Assembly: GCF_002939885.1 (NCBI RefSeq)
Contig: NZ_MDED01000016.1
Span: forward strand, 39,734 to 103,733
Length of the DNA: 64,000 nucleotides
Source: Xanthomonas cucurbitae
Lineage (GTDB): Bacteria > Pseudomonadota > Gammaproteobacteria > Xanthomonadales > Xanthomonadaceae
Direction: 5' to 3'
The notes beneath the pieces were generated by a model, which saw only the letters and a program-made list of their open reading frames with translations, was not told the DNA's origin and searched no databases. How positions within the stretch are numbered: position 1 is the stretch's first letter; every line of letters starts with the position of its first letter. The position numbers were made by a program, and so were the translations under genes. Positions 34,585 through 44,023 of the stretch are shown here, one piece after another.

Positions 34585-35850
34585 ATGATCTGGATCATCG
34601 TGGCCGCCGTGGTCGTCACCTTGCTGGTGGGGCTGCTGTTGCTCAACTTCGCCACGCCGGAGAAGAAGCTCCAGCACATTGCCAAGCACCTGTACGACGT
34701 GGCCCACCCGCAGTTCAAGCGCGAAATGTCGGTGCTGCTGGGCCCGGCCATCCTGCCTGGCAATCGCATCGACGTGCTCAACAATGGCCACGAGATCTTT
34801 CCGGCCATGCTGGCCGCCATCCGCAGCGCCCAGCACACCATCACCTTCGAAACCTACATCTATTGGTCGGGCGAGATCGGTCGCGAGTTCAGTGATGCGC
34901 TCTCCGAGCGCGCCCGCGCCGGCGTGGCGGTGTGCGTCACCATCGACTGGGGCGGCAGCCTGAAGATGGACCATGCGCTGGTGGACACCATGACCGACGC
35001 TGGCGTGGAGGTGCATCGCTATCGGCCGCTGGCCTGGTACAACCTGCACCGCGTCAACAACCGCACGCACCGCAAGCTGCTGGTGATCGATGGCCGCATC
35101 GGCTTCACCGGCGGGGTGGGCGTGGCCGACCAGTGGATGGGCGATGCGCAGGACCCGGAGCATTGGCGCGACACCCACTACCGCATCGAAGGCCCGGTGG
35201 TGGCGCAGGTGCAGACCGCCTTCAACGACAACTGGATCAAGACCACCGGCCGCGTGGTCAACGGCGCGCAGTACTACCCGGCGTTGGAGCCGGCAGGCGA
35301 CAGCGATGCGCAATTGTTCGTGGCCTCGCCGGCCGGCGGCAGCGAGAGCATGCACCTGATGTACCTGGTCGCCATCGCCGCCGCGCGCAGCAGCATCGAC
35401 CTGGCCGCCGCGTACTTCGTGCCCGATGCACTGATTATCGGTTCGCTGCTGGACGCGCGCCGCCGTGGTGTCGCGGTTCGTGTGCTGCTGCCCGGCAAGC
35501 ATATCGACGCGGTGTCGGTGCGGCTGGCCTCCAAGGCCAGCTGGGAGCCGCTACTGCAGGCCGGGATCGAGATCCATGAGTACCTGCCCACCATGCTGCA
35601 CACCAAGCTGCTCATCATCGACGGCCTGCTGGTGTCGGTGGGCTCGACCAACTTCGACATCCGCTCGTTCCGCCTCAACGACGAGGCAAGCCTGAACATC
35701 TACGACCGCACCCTGGCTGCGCGCATGACCGAGGTGTTCGAGCGCGACCTGCAACGTGCGCAGCGGTACACCCTGGAGCGCTGGCGCGCGCGGCCGCTGC
35801 GGCAGAAGCTGGGCGAGAAGCTGGTGTTGCCGTTCCGCTCGCAGGTATGA
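34585..35850 (+). CDS. Cardiolipin synthase (phospholipase D superfamily)
   Basis: A 421-residue membrane-anchored protein. One N-terminal helix (about residues 1-24) is followed by two PLD domains, each with an HKD motif: HRKLLVIDGRIGFTGG and HTKLLIIDGLLVSVGSTNFD. Two PG, or PG and PE, are condensed to cardiolipin. E. coli ClsA has two helices, so this is nearer the shorter ClsB/ClsC type. ATG 34585 gives a helix at the very N terminus. A conserved YIYWSGEIG segment precedes the first domain. It is a single gene. Confidence 0.9.
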   Translation: MIWIIVAAVVVTLLVGLLLLNFATPEKKLQHIAKHLYDVAHPQFKREMSVLLGPAILPGNRIDVLNNGHEIFPAMLAAIRSAQHTITFETYIYWSGEIGREFSDALSERARAGVAVCVTIDWGGSLKMDHALVDTMTDAGVEVHRYRPLAWYNLHRVNNRTHRKLLVIDGRIGFTGGVGVADQWMGDAQDPEHWRDTHYRIEGPVVAQVQTAFNDNWIKTTGRVVNGAQYYPALEPAGDSDAQLFVASPAGGSESMHLMYLVAIAAARSSIDLAAAYFVPDALIIGSLLDARRRGVAVRVLLPGKHIDAVSVRLASKASWEPLLQAGIEIHEYLPTMLHTKLLIIDGLLVSVGSTNFDIRSFRLNDEASLNIYDRTLAARMTEVFERDLQRAQRYTLERWRARPLRQKLGEKLVLPFRSQV

Positions 35851-35873
35851 CCGCGCCGTGTCGGTGACGGCGG

Positions 35874-36401
35874 CTAGCGCGCCGCCCCCACCGGACCTGC
35901 CTGCAGCCGCAGCTGGCGCAGACGCCACCACAGCCCGGCGATATGCACCAACGCATACAGCACCAGTGCCGCCGCGATGCCCAGGGTGAGCGGGCTGGCC
36001 TGTGATCCAGCCGCCGCTGCGCCGGTGGCGAAGGCACTGGTGGCCCAGCGCCACGCCAGCCGGCCCAGCAGCACCAGCATCAGCGCCGCGCCGATCCACG
36101 GATTGGGCGTGTACCAGCCGCGGCCCTCTCTCCATTCGGCATGCGTATAGCGCAGCGACAGTGCGCCCAGCCCGCTGCCGGCCAGCGCCCCCACCGCGAT
36201 CCCCAACCGCACCTGCGGCAGGCCGTAGAGCGCAAACCCCAGTGCCGCCGCCAGGATGAGCAGGGCCGCGACCCGCACCCCGGTCGCCAGCGGTTTCCAC
36301 GGCTGGCGGCCAAAGCTGCGCCGGATACGCCGGTAATAGAGCAACCCGATGGCGGCCATCGATAGGTACGGCATGAACGGAGCGATGGCATGGGCGTGCA
36401 T
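35874..36401 (-). CDS. DUF1453-like membrane protein
   Basis: About 175 residues with four or five predicted helices. The segment MAAIGLLYYRRIRRSFGRQPWKP near the N terminus and the following hydrophobic helix resemble DUF1453/CcdC-type proteins. ATG 36401 is used because the first helix starts about ten residues later; ATG 36431 is an alternative. Function unknown. Confidence 0.6.
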   Translation of the reverse strand: MHAHAIAPFMPYLSMAAIGLLYYRRIRRSFGRQPWKPLATGVRVAALLILAAALGFALYGLPQVRLGIAVGALAGSGLGALSLRYTHAEWREGRGWYTPNPWIGAALMLVLLGRLAWRWATSAFATGAAAAGSQASPLTLGIAAALVLYALVHIAGLWWRLRQLRLQAGPVGAAR

Positions 36402-36632
36402 GGCGCGATCCTGGCGAAGTGGCCCTTGCATGATGAAACCCGGCTACGCCACCGACAAGATGCCAAGTGTCACCTCCTGCGGCCCGGCATGCGCCGGCGC
36501 GTGCCCTGCGCTGGCGTCGCTCGCCACCGTCGCCACCGCCGGTGAATGGCACGCGTGCGCGCCGGCCCGTGCCACACGCCAATCAATGCCACGGCGGTAG
36601 ACTTGCCGACAGTACTCCCCCACCGCCGTGCC

Positions 36633-36839
36633 ATGTCCGCCATCAAGCAAGACGCCCATACGCTGATCGACACGCTGCCCGACACCGCAGGCTGGCAGGA
36701 CGTGGTGCGCGCCGTGGACGCTGCCCGGTTCCGGGCGTCGGTGCTGGACGGCATTGCCGCCGCCGATCAGGGCGCCTTCGTCGCACCGGCGCAGCTCACC
36801 GCACTGTTCGCCGGATGGGGTGTCGATGTTGCGGCGTGA
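36633..36839 (+). CDS. Putative antitoxin of a ParE-type module
   Basis: A 68-residue protein. Its size, acidic N-terminal helix (IKQDAHTLIDTLPDTAGWQDVVRAV) and Ala-rich C-terminal half fit an antitoxin, and the next gene begins with a ParE-like domain and overlaps it by 14 bp. No DNA-binding motif is obvious. The operon order antitoxin then toxin is the normal one for ParD/ParE-like systems. It is assigned mainly by context. Confidence 0.6.
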   Translation: MSAIKQDAHTLIDTLPDTAGWQDVVRAVDAARFRASVLDGIAAADQGAFVAPAQLTALFAGWGVDVAA

Positions 36840-37938
36840 GTGGACCGTCCCGGCCGCCAAGCAGCTTGCCCACGCCCAGGATCACTATCACGCGCTCAAC
36901 CCGGCCGCTGCCGCCGCGATGGCGCAAAGGGTGCTGGAGGCGACCCGCACGCTGGCCGAGCAACCCGGGCGCGGCCGTGCCGGCCGGGTACCGGGCAGCC
37001 GCGAATGGGTGGTGACGCAAACCCCGTACGTGCTGGTCTACCGAGTGCGAGAAGGCGCCCTGCAGATCCTGCATGTCCAACTCGACGCCCACGACTGGCT
37101 GCCGCGCAGCGAACCGCTGCTCGAACGCCTGGAACCGTGGATCGCCGCACTGATCAGCGCGCTGCTGCATGTGCTGATGCTGCTGATCCTGCTGTCGGCC
37201 TCCACGCCCACCGTGACCCCGCCGCAAGGCTCGGCCAGTGGTGGCCGCACCAAGGTGGATTTCGTCGGCGATACCGACCAACCGCAACAGCCCACGCCAT
37301 CCCCCACTCCCACGCCGCCATCGCAGACCCCTGCGCCGGTGCAGCCGCCGCCGGCCGCCTCGCCGGTGCAATCCACGCTGGTGCAGAACGCCAGGAACCC
37401 GGTGCCACCGCAGGGCAACACCCGCCGCGGCAGCCTGACCGAGCAGCGTCAGACCCGCCCGGTGCAGCGCCCCACTCCGCTGCGGGCACCGGCAGACCCC
37501 TCATCGCCGCCGCAGCGCCGCCCCGAGACCTGGACCGGGCGCCCGCCGGGCATGCTGGACGAACCGGCCGATGCCGCCGAAGAGGGCACCTCGTACACGC
37601 CCACCATCAGCCAGGGCCGCCGCAACGACCGCAGCAACGCCCAGCCCAGCATGGATATCGGCGGCTACCAGGTCTATTACGACGTGCGCAGCGAAACCCA
37701 GCTGCGGGCATGGAAGGAACAAGGCATGCAGGAGATCGCCATCATCCTGCCCGGCACCCAGCAGCGCATGGTCTGCCCGCTGGAGGTCGCGCTCAAGCGC
37801 GGCTCCAGCAAGTGCCGGTTGCTGCCGCCGGACTCGCCGGAATTGAAGACCATCGGCGATGCGCGCGAGGTCATCAACATGATGGAGGTCTACCGCCAGG
37901 GCGAACCAGTGTGGCGCGGCCCAGGGCCATATCGGTAA
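36826..37938 (+). CDS. ParE-like toxin domain fused to a transmembrane, proline-rich protein
   Basis: A 370-residue ORF. Residues 1-93 have the RelE/ParE layout: WTVPAAKQLAHAQDHYHAL helix, ATRTLAEQPGRGRAGRVPGSREWVVTQTPYVLVYRV, then LQILHVQLDAHDW. With no stop between them comes a hydrophobic helix (about 106-126, AALISALLHVLMLLILLSAS), a Pro/Gln/Thr-rich linker of about 100 residues, and a C-terminal domain of about 110 residues with DIGGYQVYYDVRSE. Typical ParE proteins end near the DW motif, so the second half looks like a neighbouring membrane protein gene joined by loss of a stop. If translated as shown, the toxin domain is cytoplasmic and membrane-tethered. Function of the C-terminal domain unknown. 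Confidence 0.7.
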   Translation: MLRREWTVPAAKQLAHAQDHYHALNPAAAAAMAQRVLEATRTLAEQPGRGRAGRVPGSREWVVTQTPYVLVYRVREGALQILHVQLDAHDWLPRSEPLLERLEPWIAALISALLHVLMLLILLSASTPTVTPPQGSASGGRTKVDFVGDTDQPQQPTPSPTPTPPSQTPAPVQPPPAASPVQSTLVQNARNPVPPQGNTRRGSLTEQRQTRPVQRPTPLRAPADPSSPPQRRPETWTGRPPGMLDEPADAAEEGTSYTPTISQGRRNDRSNAQPSMDIGGYQVYYDVRSETQLRAWKEQGMQEIAIILPGTQQRMVCPLEVALKRGSSKCRLLPPDSPELKTIGDAREVINMMEVYRQGEPVWRGPGPYR

Positions 37939-38146
37939 GTTGGCGGCGCCTGGGCGGAGTTTGCAGACGCTGCGGCGCTGGATGAGCGCGCTGCCGAGGG
38001 TGGCTACGCGCCTGCGCTTGCCGTCAGTCCACGCAACTCCACCCGCCCGGAAACCAGAGACTGGATGTTTTTCCGGCCAGCGCAACGACCGACTGCGTTG
38101 AAGCAGGCTCCAACGCAGTCGGCAATCGTGTGCGGCGTGGCGACGA

Positions 38147-38704
38147 TCAGCGGCCCTGGTCTTTTCCTAGCTGTGTCCCCAGCGCACCCTTGAAGGGCGC
38201 CGGATCACTGGTGACCAGGCAGTTGTAGTTCTTGTCGCTGTTGAGCACCAGGACGGACGACTTCGGCCCCTTGAAGTCCAGCCCGATCGAGAACAGCACA
38301 TAGGTGTTGGGCAGCACGGTCGGTCGAAATGCACCGAACGCATACTCGCCGGACAGACCCAACGGGGACAGCGGCACCGTGAGCATCAGCGGCTGTGTCG
38401 CCACAGGTGAGGGAAGCGACGAGGAGGCCGTCATGATCTTGGACTGCGCATTGATGGAGTAGCTGGTCGTGACCACCACGCCCAGATACTTGGAGCCCGG
38501 CGCCGACACCTGCTTGCGACAGGCCGCGATATTTTCCGGATTCTGATCCGGCTGCCCGGTCTGCAGCGTGGCAAAGACATGGCTCAACGTGACCGATTTC
38601 TTTCCGGTGACAGGCGCCTCCGCGGCCTGCGCGCAGAACGTCGCCATCAGCATGAAAAGACTGCACATCGCAGCTGCACTGCGACCGGTTGTCTGATGCA
38701 TCAT
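38147..38704 (-). CDS. Secreted hypothetical protein
   Basis: A 185-residue protein with a clear signal peptide (residues 1-28, MCSLFMLMATFCAQAA). The mature part is Ser/Thr/Pro-rich with two cysteines (IAACRKQ and YNCLVTSD) that could form a disulphide. No family recognised. It is isolated on the minus strand; 208 bp separate it from the ParE-fusion gene. Confidence 0.6.
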   Translation of the reverse strand: MMHQTTGRSAAAMCSLFMLMATFCAQAAEAPVTGKKSVTLSHVFATLQTGQPDQNPENIAACRKQVSAPGSKYLGVVVTTSYSINAQSKIMTASSSLPSPVATQPLMLTVPLSPLGLSGEYAFGAFRPTVLPNTYVLFSIGLDFKGPKSSVLVLNSDKNYNCLVTSDPAPFKGALGTQLGKDQGR

Positions 38705-39188
38705 CGTGATCTCTCCTCAGGATTGATTATGTGGTGCAGCGATGACCAGACACAGCTGTTTGTCCAGCGACGGCATGTGTCTTGCCCGGCATTCGGCGCT
38801 GCACGCCCGTACATCGGTCAACAGCGAATGGTTATCGGCCTTCGACATCGTCCTGCTTATCCCCATCCGCTCCAGGCAGACGCCATTGGCGTGGTGCTGG
38901 TGCGTTGATCTTGAATCGGCGCGCAGCGCAAACACGGCAATTCGTCTCAGCAGCGCCGTTATGTGACGCGCTTGGTATTCAGGCGCGCGGCAACGCCGAG
39001 GCACAACCTATCCACTCCAGAGGTTCCCAGTGCACGCTACTTGCCGGCAACCGGCATGGCCTTGCGACAGCTGCCAGGTCGGATACGTCAACCGAATCTC
39101 GTGGTTGACGCACGGCCTGGTCGGGAACTGGGTAGAGTCTGCAGAGCATTGACTCCTCCAACCTTCTGCTGCGCCGCCAAGGATCCGC
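38705..39188. other. Intergenic region without a recognised gene
   Basis: About 480 bp between divergent genes. Several short frames exist in both strands, but none shows a family motif, signal peptide or ribosome site. The region must contain the esterase promoter and that of the secreted protein gene. Confidence 0.5.
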
Positions 39189-40805
39189 ATGTTCTCGCAC
39201 CATCTCGCCCCCCGCCTTGGCCTGGTCGTCGGCCTGTTATGCGCCTGCGTCGTCCATGCCGCCGATCCGGCACCGGCCCATCGGCTGTTGCGTGTCACCT
39301 TGGGCGGGGCATCCGACCAACCTGCCTCTGGGCGGCTGCTGGTGTTCGCCACCCTGGCCAAGGACGCGCAGGGCCAGGCCAAGAACGGCAAGGTGGACGC
39401 GGTGGATACCAGCCCATTCCGTCCCAGCGCAACGGCGGTGGCCGCGCAGGAAGTCACCGGCCTTGCGCCCGGTGGCAGCGTGCAGATCGACCTGGACGCC
39501 GTCGCCTTTCCCAGCGGGTTTTCCACCCTGCCGGCTGGCGCGTACCTGCTGCAGGCGGTGCTGGACCCGGACCACAGCTACAGCTACATCGGCCGCGATG
39601 GGGGCGACCTGCTGAGCGCGGTCACGCCGGCGACGCTGGGCAAGGCCGGGCCGCTGCCCACGCTGACGCTGAGCACGCAGGTCCCGCTTTCCGACGACCC
39701 GTGGCAGGTCTCGCCGCGCGCGCCACAGGCGGTGCGCGATGCCGTACCCGAGGCCAGGTTGCACAGCGCCGACGCCTCGGTGGTGAGCCCGGCACTGAGC
39801 GCATTCTGGGGCCGGCCGGTCTCGATCCGCGCCCGCGTGCTGACCCCGCCGGGCTACGACGGCAAGGCGCGTGCACGCTATCCCACCGTGTACGTCACCC
39901 ACGGCTTCGGCGGCAACTACAACCGCTTTGCCGGCTGCATCGCCGAGACCTGGCGTGCGATGGCGGACAGACAGATGCCACCGATGATCTGGGTGTTTCT
40001 GGACCAGGCCACGCCCACCGGCACCCACGAGTTCGCCGACTCGGTCAACAACGGCCCCTGGGGCACTGCGTTGACCGAAGAGCTGATCCCCGCGCTGGAG
40101 CGCCAGTACATGATGGATGGCAAGGCCAGCGGCCGGTTCCTGAATGGCCATTCGTCCGGCGGCTGGGCCACGCTGTGGCTGCAGACGCGCTACCCCAGCC
40201 TGTTCGGCGGCACCTGGTCCACCTCACCCGATCCCAGCGACTTCCACGACTTCACCGGGCCGGATCTGTACGCGCCCAATGCCAACGTCTACCGCCGCCC
40301 CGATGGCAGCCCGTTTCCGTTGATCCGCGACCAGGGCAAGGTATTGGCCGACCTGAAAACCTTTGCCAGGCTCGAACGCGTGCTCGGCCCGTACGGCGGG
40401 CAGCTCACCTCGTTCGAATGGGTGTTCTCCCCACGCGGCGCCGACGGCCGCCCCATGCCGATGTTCGACCGCGACACCGGCAAGGTGGACCCGGCCGTGG
40501 TGGCCTACTGGCGCACCCATTACGACATTTCCGCCCGCGTGGCCGCGCACTGGCCCGCGCTCAAGCCGGACCTGGATGGCAAGATCCACCTGATCGTCGG
40601 CACCGCCGACACGTTCTATCTGGACGGGTCCGCACGCCGATTCCAGGCCGTGCTGGACGGCCTGGGCGCCAACAGCGACTTCCGCTACCTGCAAGGCCGC
40701 ACCCACTTCGATCTGTACAAGGAGGGCGAAGACAACAACGCCCTGATGAAGAAGATCGCCTGGGAGATGTACGCCGTGGCGCGGCCGAAGCAATCGCCGC
40801 GATAG
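39189..40805 (+). CDS. Secreted alpha/beta-hydrolase, putative esterase (enterochelin-esterase-like)
   Basis: A 538-residue protein. Residues 1-24 form a signal peptide. A beta-rich domain of about 180 residues precedes an alpha/beta-hydrolase of the esterase D/Fes family. The nucleophile is Ser322 in NGHSSGGWA; the TADTF and RTHFD segments near the end give Asp and His candidates. HGFGGNYNRFAG forms the oxyanion region. The protein is likely periplasmic or secreted. A role in hydrolysis of plant or siderophore esters is possible; the substrate is unknown. It is a single gene with a short distance to the convergent antitoxin-like gene. Confidence 0.83.
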   Translation: MFSHHLAPRLGLVVGLLCACVVHAADPAPAHRLLRVTLGGASDQPASGRLLVFATLAKDAQGQAKNGKVDAVDTSPFRPSATAVAAQEVTGLAPGGSVQIDLDAVAFPSGFSTLPAGAYLLQAVLDPDHSYSYIGRDGGDLLSAVTPATLGKAGPLPTLTLSTQVPLSDDPWQVSPRAPQAVRDAVPEARLHSADASVVSPALSAFWGRPVSIRARVLTPPGYDGKARARYPTVYVTHGFGGNYNRFAGCIAETWRAMADRQMPPMIWVFLDQATPTGTHEFADSVNNGPWGTALTEELIPALERQYMMDGKASGRFLNGHSSGGWATLWLQTRYPSLFGGTWSTSPDPSDFHDFTGPDLYAPNANVYRRPDGSPFPLIRDQGKVLADLKTFARLERVLGPYGGQLTSFEWVFSPRGADGRPMPMFDRDTGKVDPAVVAYWRTHYDISARVAAHWPALKPDLDGKIHLIVGTADTFYLDGSARRFQAVLDGLGANSDFRYLQGRTHFDLYKEGEDNNALMKKIAWEMYAVARPKQSPR

Positions 40806-40815
40806 CGGGCGGTGC

Positions 40816-41217
40816 TCAGGCCGAGCGCTTGGGTGATTCCCACTCCAGGCGCTGCCTGAGCACCAGCAGCAGCACCTGAAGCTGGCCGGCACGGATCATG
40901 ACGGCGGGGATCTGGCCGTCCAGCGCACTCATGGGTTCGCGGAACCAACGGATCACCGCATCGTTGTTGCCGCCGTTCAAGGCCCAGGCATGGCAGACGA
41001 TCTCGCCCAGGTTCTCGATGCCGGCGCGGCCCAGTCGCTTCAGATGCTCGGGCGTGAAGGCGAACAGCGACAACACCCGTTCGGCATCGGCAGCCTTGCC
41101 CTGCTCGCCCTGCATCTGATCGTTGTGCGCGGTGCTGTAGCTGGCCCCCTGGGCGCGCAAGGCTTCGGCACGCCGCATGCCGGTGAGCAGTGATGCAATC
41201 AGGTCGGCGTGTTCCAT
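40816..41217 (-). CDS. MbcA/ParS/Xre-type antitoxin-like protein (DUF2384), orphan
   Basis: A 133-residue protein. The C-terminal NDAVIRWFREPMSALDGQIPAVMIRAG segment matches the toxin-binding DUF2384 motif (xxRWLRTPNxALGGxTP). The N-terminal part is helical without a clear HTH. The usual partner, a RES or Fic-like toxin, is not adjacent. ATG 41217 gives the domain a compact N terminus; a longer frame exists to 41274. It may be an unlinked or silenced half-module. Confidence 0.65.
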   Translation of the reverse strand: MEHADLIASLLTGMRRAEALRAQGASYSTAHNDQMQGEQGKAADAERVLSLFAFTPEHLKRLGRAGIENLGEIVCHAWALNGGNNDAVIRWFREPMSALDGQIPAVMIRAGQLQVLLLVLRQRLEWESPKRSA

Positions 41218-41524
41218 GAGACAGTCCGGCAGTGTTATAGCGCGCACGCTATCTGCACGGCCGTCGCGGCTCAATCGGGAGTCTCCCGACAGCGGGTGAC
41301 GCGGTCAGCGGGCTACCTGCCGCCGCATCCGGCCTGCAGCGCTGGGCGACCATCGTGCCTTGCGCCAGCGTGCGACTTGCCTTGCCTGGTATCCCCTCGC
41401 CGATGCACGGTGCCTGCCATCGGCCGCGCTTAACAACACAGTTGCTAGGATCCAGGCGCGTCACTGGCAGCAGCACCGCGTGGCCGGGCTGCGAATGGAG
41501 TGTCATCACATGAGGAGTTGTCAG

Positions 41525-41980
41525 ATGCCCTGGAAATCCGCTCTCGCCCTGCTTGCCCTGTCCGCCGCCGCACTGCCGGCGCTGGCCCAACCCGACCGCC
41601 AGGTCGTCGAGGACATGCTCACCCGCTCGGCCAACGTCTGCCCCGGCCATAGCACCGACCGCACCTCGCCCACCGTCAAGGCCGTGCCCGTGGGCGCGCT
41701 GCGGGTAATGCTGGAACGCGGCCTGGTCATGTGCCCTGATCGCCGCCTGGACGCCGCTGCGCCGGCGGTGTTCTACGGCCGCCTGGGCGTGTTCGCCTGG
41801 AACCCGGAAGTGCCCGCCGCCAAGACCGTGATCGTCCAGCAGATCGGCACGATGACCCGCAACGAGGACTACCCCGTCGAGACGCTGGTGTGGGATGCCA
41901 AGGGCACCGCGCTCAAGCAGCAGACCGTGCCGATGTTCGAACCACGGCCCGGTGCGGCGGTGTTGTACAAGCTGCGTTGA
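41525..41980 (+). CDS. Secreted hypothetical protein
   Basis: A 151-residue protein with a signal peptide (MPWKSALALLALSAAALPALAQ). GAGGAGTTGTCAG provides a ribosome site directly before ATG 41525. Two cysteines occur in the mature part (SANVCPG and LVMCPD), with a FYGRLGVFAWNPEVP segment. No known family. Single gene. Confidence 0.65.
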   Translation: MPWKSALALLALSAAALPALAQPDRQVVEDMLTRSANVCPGHSTDRTSPTVKAVPVGALRVMLERGLVMCPDRRLDAAAPAVFYGRLGVFAWNPEVPAAKTVIVQQIGTMTRNEDYPVETLVWDAKGTALKQQTVPMFEPRPGAAVLYKLR

Positions 41981-42216
41981 ACACCACAGCCGGGCGCAGT
42001 GGCCACGCGCGCCAATCCAACTGCTGCGCCCGCCGCTGCGGCTGATAATGCGCTCGCGCCGAGCGGTGATCTCATGCTACGCGCTCACCCGCAACCGCGG
42101 TGGGCCATCCAGTCGATGAACTGACCACTGCGCACGTTCACCCGTAAAGTTCTCGATCCAGCCTGTCAGGCGCGCGTCATCCACAGGGTCGGCGTTAGCC
42201 GCCGCCGACCGCCTGC

Positions 42217-42696
42217 TCAAAGCCCCAGCTCGGACAGTCCGGGATGTGCATCGGGCCTGCGCCCGAGCGGCCAATGGAACTTGCGCTCGGCCTCCTGGAT
42301 CGGCAGGTCGTTGATGGCCGCAAAGCGCGTGCGCATCAGCCCGTCGGCGTCGAATTCCCAGTTCTCGTTCCCGTAGGAGCGGTACCAGTTGGCGGAGTCG
42401 TCGTGCCATTCGTAGGCATAGCGCACCGCAATGCGGTTCTCGCTGAAGGCCCAGAGCTCCTTGATGAGCCGGTAGTCCAGTTCCCTGGCCCACTTGCGTT
42501 GCAGGAACGCCTGCACCTGGTCGCGGCCGCTCACGAATTCGGCACGATTGCGCCAGCGCGTGCCGGTGCTGTAGGCCTGGGTGACCTTGGCCGCATCGCG
42601 GCTGTTCCAGCCGTCTTCGGCCAGGCGCACTTTCAGCAACGCGGTGTCGTGGGTGAATGGTGGCAACGGTGGGCGGGACACTACGGGCGATGACAT
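42217..42696 (-). CDS. SnoaL/NTF2-like protein (DUF1348 family)
   Basis: A 159-residue protein of the DUF1348 group of NTF2-like folds. [30 protein letters not shown], the [41 protein letters not shown] segment and [10 protein letters not shown] are characteristic. No catalytic role is established for the family. ATG 42696 is used. A decayed TetR-like sequence lies immediately upstream in the same direction, so the gene may once have been regulated by it. Confidence 0.8.
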   Translation of the reverse strand: MSSPVVSRPPLPPFTHDTALLKVRLAEDGWNSRDAAKVTQAYSTGTRWRNRAEFVSGRDQVQAFLQRKWARELDYRLIKELWAFSENRIAVRYAYEWHDDSANWYRSYGNENWEFDADGLMRTRFAAINDLPIQEAERKFHWPLGRRPDAHPGLSELGL

Positions 42697-42774
42697 GGCA
42701 GAACTCCTCGGAAAGTCAGGACGCAACAGCGCGCTGCCCAGGCAACATCTCGGGCGGTGGTGGCAGGGGACGTA

Positions 42775-42933
42775 CCGCCAAACACCAGGGGCCACGGCAA
42801 TGGCCCCGTCGATCAACACCAGCAGCTGCTGCGCCAGCGCGTCCGGGTTCGGCCTGCCGGCCGCGACCACCAGGCCGTGCAGAGAGTCTTGCAGGCGCTG
42901 CGCGCGCGCGGGCAGCCACCCGGACCACATGGT
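42775..42933 (-). pseudogene. TetR-family regulator remnant (C-terminal part)
   Basis: The minus-strand frame just upstream of the DUF1348-type gene encodes [41 protein letters not shown], which has the form of a TetR C-terminal ligand/dimer helix pair. The N-terminal DNA-binding half is absent. The perfect palindrome AGAACGCGCGTTCT (42965-42978) upstream could be the old operator. Assignment is moderate. Confidence 0.45.
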
Positions 42934-42964
42934 CTGGATCGCCGGTCTCGCCGGCCGCAGTTGT

Positions 42965-42978
42965 AGAACGCGCGTTCT
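42965..42978. promoter_or_regulatory. 14-bp perfect palindrome, possible TetR operator
   Basis: AGAACGC followed directly by GCGTTCT. It lies just upstream of the TetR remnant; TTGACAACCGAGAACG on the minus strand could contain a -35 element. Role is inferred from position. Confidence 0.45.
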
Positions 42979-43129
42979 CGGTTGTCAAAATCGGGGGACG
43001 GATCCGCGTCGAGATTTGGTCAGCGCCATTGCTGTCTTCCCCGTCGGCGCCTGGCAGCAACCTGCGCCGTCGAATCTCCAGGATCAGGCAGGCATCGAAC
43101 ATCTCGGCACCGTGCAGGGGCGCGCCGCA

Positions 43130-44023
43130 TCACCGATTCCCGGGTGCAACCGTCGCGGTGAAGTGCCTGGGCTCACCGCTGACCGGATCATCGAAGGCCA
43201 GGGTGTGCGCGAACAGCTGCAGCGGGTGTTCCAGATCGTCGGACCTCTGCGTTTGCAGCTCCGGGTAGAAGCGGTCGTGCAGGATCGGCGCGCCCAGTGC
43301 GGCCATGTGCACGCGTAGCTGGTGCTTGCGCCCGGTGATCGGTTCCAGCCGATATGTCCATGTGTCCGCGTTGCGCGCCACGACATCGATCCGCGTGTCG
43401 CTGTTGGCCTCACCTGTGCACTCGCGCATGCGGAAGAACGGCTCGCCCGGCTCCAGCCGGCTGCGATGCCGATACGGAAACGTCAGGGTCGGCAACGGCG
43501 GTGCCACCGCCAGATAGTGCTTGCGGATGCGCCGTTCGCGAAACAGCGCCTGGTAGATCCCGCGCGTGGCCGGGTTGGCCGAGAACAGCACCAGCCCGGC
43601 AGTGTCGCGATCGATGCGGTGCAGCGGCACCAGGAACGGATTGTCCAAGCGCCGCATCAACCGCGCCAGCAACGTCTGCCGCACGTACTGGCCGGCCGGA
43701 ACGACCGGCAGGAAATGCGGTTTGCACGCCACCACCACATGCGCATCGGCATGCACCACTGTTTCCGACGCCGCGATGACGGGCTCGTCCACCACCTCGC
43801 GGAAGTAATAGATCTCCGCGCCAAGCCGATACGGCGCGTGGACATCCAGCACCTGTTGCTGCGCATCCAGCACGCAGCCCGCAGAAAAACGCTGGCTCCA
43901 TGTGGCGGCATCCACCTGCGGAAAACCGGCACACAACGCCTCCAGCACGGTGCGCCAGGGGCCGGGTGGAAGCTGGAACCGGCTGGCGGCAATGCCATCG
44001 CGGACGGAGCGGGGAACAGGCAT
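43130..44023 (-). CDS. RluA-family pseudouridine synthase
   Basis: A 297-residue RNA-modification enzyme. The catalytic Asp138 is in PLHRIDRDTAGLVLF (RluA motif II); motif III is ITGRKHQLRVHMAALGAPI. There is no S4 domain, and an N-terminal extension of about 85 residues includes RFSAGCVLDAQQQV. The target (23S rRNA, 16S rRNA or tRNA) cannot be told from sequence. ATG 44023 begins at the first homologous residues; the open frame continues upstream through non-coding sequence. It is a single gene. Confidence 0.88.
   Translation of the reverse strand: MPVPRSVRDGIAASRFQLPPGPWRTVLEALCAGFPQVDAATWSQRFSAGCVLDAQQQVLDVHAPYRLGAEIYYFREVVDEPVIAASETVVHADAHVVVACKPHFLPVVPAGQYVRQTLLARLMRRLDNPFLVPLHRIDRDTAGLVLFSANPATRGIYQALFRERRIRKHYLAVAPPLPTLTFPYRHRSRLEPGEPFFRMRECTGEANSDTRIDVVARNADTWTYRLEPITGRKHQLRVHMAALGAPILHDRFYPELQTQRSDDLEHPLQLFAHTLAFDDPVSGEPRHFTATVAPGNR

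Noticed and set aside
38717..39108. Short frames in the intergenic region before the esterase
   Set aside because: No ribosome site, signal peptide or motif; overlapping frames in both strands.
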